Below, one piece after another: positions 60,301 to 64,000 of a stretch of 64,000 nt of DNA (position 1 is the stretch's first letter; each line of letters begins with the position of its first letter). Position numbers and translations under genes: made by a program. This DNA is from Leptobrachium leishanense. Its lineage: Eukaryota; Chordata; Amphibia; Anura; Megophryidae. The stretch is from positions 14,771,738-14,835,737 of the forward strand of contig CM019075.1 of the NCBI GenBank assembly GCA_009667805.1. The letters are read 5' to 3'. The notes under the pieces were generated by a model. It saw only the letters and a list, made by a program, of their open reading frames with translations, searched no databases and was not told the origin of the DNA.

Positions 60301-60475
60301 AGAGAGGGTGATGATGTATAAAGGGTCAGGGTCTATAGAGAGGGTGATGATGTATAAAGGGTCAGGGTCTATAGAGAGGGTGATGATGTGTAAAGGGTCA
60401 GGGTCTATAGAGAGGGTGATGATGCATAAAGGGTCAGGGTCTATGGAGAGGGTGATGATGTATAAAGGGTCAGGG
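57356..60475. repeat. 36-bp minisatellite (AAAGGGTCAGGGTCTATAG)
   Basis: About 86 units of ATGATGTATAAAGGGTCAGG plus GTCTATAGAGAGGGTG, the largest single array in the window. Variants are GATATATAAA, GCATAAAAGG, CTATGGAG, GAGACGG and a shortened TATAGAGGGTG unit. The variant order from about 58263 recurs from 59480, a period of 1217 bp. Because 36 is a multiple of 3, one frame reads MMYKGSGSIERV repeatedly for up to 220 codons. The array is broken by indels and has no gene context. Confidence 0.97.
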
Positions 60476-61694
60476 TGTTCATACGGAGTCATTAAAAAGA
60501 ATGTGGTTTATAAATAGCAGCACATGATGGAAGAAATCAGTGTTTATGAAAACAAATGAAGCCGGCTGCAGCTGAAGGAGTGATGGAGAAGCTGATCGTG
60601 CCCTGTGGTCTAACCTTTTATGGTTTGCACTATAATTGTGCATCGCCGCCGTCTCCGAGAGCCGTAATAATCCCCCCCACCGCCTCCTGCAATTTAGCAG
60701 ATCATGGCTTCCTAATCTTTCATTTTGATGCACGCAAACATCCGAGGGTCTGGGGACCATCTTTCAAATGTCATGTTTATGAGGGTTTGTCAATGTCATT
60801 GTGCGTGCCTGGGGACACGGCTCGGGGAAAAAGATGAAGAATACATCTGGAGAATCAGGAACCCAGCTCCCCAGCCAAACAATGTTACAAAAATCCCCCA
60901 ACCTTGTGCGACTCTGTGTATCCCGGCCTGGTGGAATATCAAAATATCACAGCCTTACCATGTCAGCGTCTCATTGCTCAGGAATAACAATGTGTCACTA
61001 GACAGAGGCAATTAAATATTTTGTGGCTCGATTGCTTTGATTTATAAAAATCCAGCCGGGTCAAAAGAGATTTATCAGTCAGAGTGAGTGTCAGCGTAGG
61101 ATTCGCTGAAGAGGTTTGCTTTGACCTTGGCAGATGAGTTTACACTTCGTTATTTATTCTACATTGGGATATAGAGTGCAGGGACAGATATTTGCTATAT
61201 GTGTATATAATGATACCTGTGCAGCTGCCCAGACAAGGGAGAGGTACGAATGGTTTAGTAGTAGATACTTTGTGGACATACAGAAACCTTGCCCATGGGG
61301 CTTGCACTCAGGAAGCCTGTGGACTAGTCTGGCTGTCACTTTAGCACATATCCCATACAGCATTCAGCACAGAGAAGACCTTCGATCCTAAACTATGACG
61401 TGTAGATAAATTCACCAAGACCCATAAGGATTTGCACAATCTCTCGTTGTATAAAAGGAAAACCTGTCTGAAATCATTCTCCATCCTGTCGTATAATAGA
61501 GGAGAACAGGAGAAGGTGGCATGTGGACCATGCGGGCGAGTGATTTATTGGAAGATCCTGCCCCCAGGGAGCTACAGGACAGAGATATTAGGAGACATTG
61601 CCACCACGAGCGTGCATAATTGTTGTTTAATTAGCGATCGTGCCCCAGGAGCTTGCACTCTAGAGATAACAGAAGATATTTCCCTGCAGACTCA
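60476..61694. other. Unique region, conserved-element candidate
   Basis: Non-repetitive sequence of mixed composition. 60540-60830 and 61000-61130 have homeodomain-like and other motif-like words (CCGTAATAATC, GCAATTTAGCAG, CAATTAAATATT) and no transposon signature. No convincing exon. Confidence 0.3.
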
Positions 61695-62815
61695 GTAATC
61701 TAGTGATTTAATGGGTGACCCTGTGACAGAGTGTATGTAATCTAGTGATTTAATGGATGATCCTGTGATAGACTGTGTGATCTAGTGATTTAATGGGTGA
61801 TCCTGTGATAGACTGTGTGATCTAGTGATTTAATGGGTGAGCCTGTGACAGAGTGTATGTAATCTAGTGATTTAATGGGTGACCCTGTGACAGAGTGTAT
61901 GTAATCTAGTGATTTAATGGGTGACCCTGTGACAGAGTGTATGTAATCTAGTGATTTAATGGGTGAGCCTGTGACAGAGTGTATGTAATCTAGTGATTTA
62001 ATGGGTGACCCTGTGACAGAGTGTATGTAATCTAGTGATTTAATGGGTGAGCCTGTGACAGAGTGTATGTAATCTAGTGATTTAATGGGTGACCCTGTGA
62101 CAGAGTGTATGTAATCTAGTGATTTAATGGGTGAGCCTGTGACAGAGTGTATGTAATCTAGTGATTTAATGGGTGAGCCTGTGATAGACTGTGTGATCTA
62201 GTGATTTAATGGGTGAGCCTGTGACAGAGTGTATGTAATCTAGTGATTTAATGGGTGACCCTGTGACAGAGTGTATGTAATCTAGTGATTTAATGGGTGA
62301 CCCGGTGATAGACTGTGTGATCTAGTGATTTAATAGGTGACCCTGTGATAGACTGTGTGATCTAGTGATTTAATGGGTGACTCTGTGATAGATTGTGTGA
62401 TCTAGTGATTTAATAGGTGACCCTGTGATAGACTGTGTGATCTAGTGATTTAATGGGTGACCCTGTGATAGACTGTGTGATCTAGTGATTTAATAGGTGA
62501 CCCTGTGATAGACTGTGTGATCTAGTGATTTAATGGGTGACTCTGTGATAGATTGTGTGATCTAGTGATTTAATAGGTGACCCTGTGATAGACTGTGTGA
62601 TCTAGTGATTTAATGGGTGACCCTGTGATAGACTGTGTGATCTAGTTATTTAATGGGTGACCCTGTGATAGACTGTGTGATCTCGTGATTTAATGGGTGA
62701 CCCTGTGATAGACTGTGTGATCTAGTGATTTAATGGGTGACCCTGTGATAGACTGTGTGATCTAGTGATTTAATGGGTGACCCTGTGACAGAGTGTATGT
62801 AATCTAGTGATTAGA
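61695..62815. repeat. 40/44-bp minisatellite (TCTAGTGATTTAATGGGTGA)
   Basis: About 27 units of TCTAGTGATTTAATGGGTGA followed by CCCTGTGATAGACTGTGTGA (40 bp) or by CCCTGTGACAGAGTGTATGTAA (42-bp type). The left half is mostly the longer type and the right half mostly the 40-bp type. GGGTGA/AGGTGA units alternate between 62300 and 62600. Confidence 0.96.
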
Positions 62816-63500
62816 GATGAGATCCAGTAATAGGGATTTAATGTGAGATCCCGTAATATGGATGCAAAAAGTGATATAAATACAGAGGATCTAGTGATCG
62901 AATGTGAGATTCTGTAATTGGAGCTTGAAATCTCATGATTTCATCCGATATCTAGTGATTTAAGGTGAGATCCTGTAATAGGGAGATTGCAATCACGTGA
63001 CATAATGTTAGATCCTCCAATATGGATGCAAATGATTGATTTAAATACAGGAGATCTAGAGATATAATCTGAGATCCTGTCAAGGGAGCTTGCAATCTCA
63101 TGATTTCATCAGCTATCTAGTGATAGGATGATTGTGATCTAGTGCTTTAGTGTCAGACCCTGTGATGGGGAATCTTGCAGAAAGTGATTCAGTTTGGGAT
63201 CCAGTGATAAGCAGACTGCAATCTGGTGATTTAATGGGAGATCCTGTCATATGGATGCAAACAAGTGATTTGCATACAGGGGATCTAGTGATATAATGGG
63301 AGATCCTGTAAGGGGAACTTGTAATCTCATGATTTAATCTGATGTCTAGTGATAGGACGAATGTGCCTTATCTAGTGAGAATATGTTTGTGACCTAGTGA
63401 TTTAGAACCGGTGACGGAGAAGCTTGTGGAAATTGATCCAGTTTGGGATCCAGTGATAAACAGACTGCAATCTGGTGATTTAATGGGAGACCCTGCCCTG
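62816..63500. repeat. Decayed continuation of the same minisatellite
   Basis: Recognisable but divergent TCTAGTGAT / GAGATCCTGT / GCAATCTGGTGATTTAATGG words at irregular spacing. Longer blocks repeat (ATGGATGCAAA...GTGATTT near 62860, 63020 and 63250; GATAAGCAGACTGCAATCTGG near 63210 and 63460). It looks like an older array edge with a longer period. Confidence 0.8.
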
Positions 63501-63829
63501 TGGCACTTTATAATGTAGTGCAGGTGGGAATCCCTGACCCTGGGAGCTTACAGTCAGCCTGGCTGTACTGTCCTATGCATGGCAGTATCAGGTCTCCCCT
63601 GCACAGTCACTGTGGCTGCCAGGAGGAATGCCAGCACCATGGACAGTGCCCTGTGCAATCTGAATGGAGCCATCCCACTCCCCGCCTGTTACTCCCAGGA
63701 TGGATGGAGTGTAATTGGGAACTGGTGAATTTACCCCCCTCTGCGTGCAGTCTCCTTTGTGCACATCCTCAGCCCCCCCCTTCCTAAACCCTCCCTCCCC
63801 TCACACACCTTGTCCCTCCCCTCCCCCAG
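63501..63829. other. Upstream of the putative exon
   Basis: Moderately GC-rich and C-rich to the right. It ends in a long pyrimidine tract and CAG (63827-63829), which fits a splice acceptor. It could also be promoter or 5' UTR sequence if the exon is the first one. No TATA box is seen. Confidence 0.35.
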
Positions 63830-63959
63830 TCTGTGAGTTTCAGCACCAAGGAGAGCAACAGAACAATGGCCAAGCCAGGGAGCGTCTACAAAGTATCAGC
63901 TCCCAGCTATCACAACCCAGCACCTGCCAGGAGGGCAGAGCTGCCTCCTCCCTCAGCAG
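63830..63959 (+). CDS. Candidate coding exon, unidentified protein
   Basis: A 130-bp segment lies between an acceptor-like pyrimidine tract ending CCCCCAG|T and a donor CAG|GTGTGT at 63959/63960. It contains an ATG at 63866 with a good Kozak context (ACAATGG). The frame reads MAKPGSVYKVSAPSYHNPAP, then ARRAELPPPSA, and is also open upstream to the acceptor (SVSFSTKESNRT). It could therefore be a first coding exon or an internal one. The Pro/Ala/Ser-rich, basic composition suggests a disordered N-terminus. I do not recognise the protein. Without splicing the frame ends at a TGA near 63995. The end of the window hides the rest. Confidence 0.42.
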
Positions 63960-64000
63960 GTGTGTGCCCCCTCGTCACCAATGGACTGATACCCTGATAC

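Noticed and set aside
57356..60475. G-quadruplex array (GGGTCAGGG in each unit)
   Set aside because: GGG tracts are present, but the loops between them are mostly 10-13 bases, so stable quadruplexes are unlikely.
57368..60517. Repeated-peptide protein MMYKGSGSIERV
   Set aside because: The 36-bp unit keeps one frame open, but indels break it at intervals and there is no promoter, splice or conservation evidence.

Overview
The window is animal nuclear DNA, most likely from a frog (anuran amphibian). The evidence is the mix of repeats: an L2/CR1-clade LINE whose 3' end carries the AGCGCTGTACA motif and a TTA-rich tail, a Rex1-type LINE, L1/Tx1-type LINE pieces, Tc1-like transposons with paired-domain/DDE transposases, hAT-type elements with 8-bp duplications, and a Kolobok-like element at TTAA. 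This is inference from repeat families; the species cannot be named. I see no complete host protein gene, no tRNA or rRNA gene, and no bacterial or CRISPR content. By a rough hand estimate nearly 40% of the window is tandem repeat, and transposon-derived sequence makes up much of the rest.

Layout, left to right. 257-5918: a 41-bp minisatellite split by a full-length, nearly intact L2-like LINE (1858-5371, minus strand, 7-bp target duplication). 6300-14190: a CA-rich minisatellite holding three hAT-type elements (7205-9100, 9777-11107, 12472-13693). All three sit at the same base of the repeat unit, and each carries its own inner 19/21-bp array and a 131-bp palindrome. 14200-14620: a CpG-rich, promoter-like island. 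14931-19120: two adjoining 40-bp minisatellites cut by a Tc1-like element with a broken transposase. 19336-25237: copies of a hairpin-rich inverted-repeat element, one locus showing three copies nested inside each other. 25296-27605: a 41-bp minisatellite. 28473-33904: a second Tc1-like element, an L1 ORF1 remnant, an L2 tail, an 88-90 bp tandem array that looks derived from a LINE reverse transcriptase, and a small hAT element. 34600-38960: 40-bp and 28-bp minisatellites, the latter holding a solo-LTR candidate. 40249-45861: an LTR-like repeat, a Rex1 LINE, another hairpin element and an L2 tail. 46130-51403: a 42-bp array, an inverted second copy of the 41-bp array from 25.3 kb, and nested relatives of the hairpin element. 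52103-57231: MITE-like elements, a TTAA-flanked element carrying a second copy of the 15-19 kb minisatellite pair, and LINE and Tc1 remnants. 57356-63500: a 36-bp array and a 40-bp array that decays toward the right. 63830-63959: a candidate host coding exon at the window's end.

The most unusual features are organisational. Many sequence-unrelated arrays share a 40-42 bp period and most contain higher-order duplications. Transposons have been copied as passengers of the arrays. At least two transposon families carry minisatellites inside them. Long open reading frames inside the arrays arise from stop-free repeat units and are not genes. The LINE and transposase reading frames are all broken to some degree; the L2-like LINE at 1858-5371 is the closest to intact.
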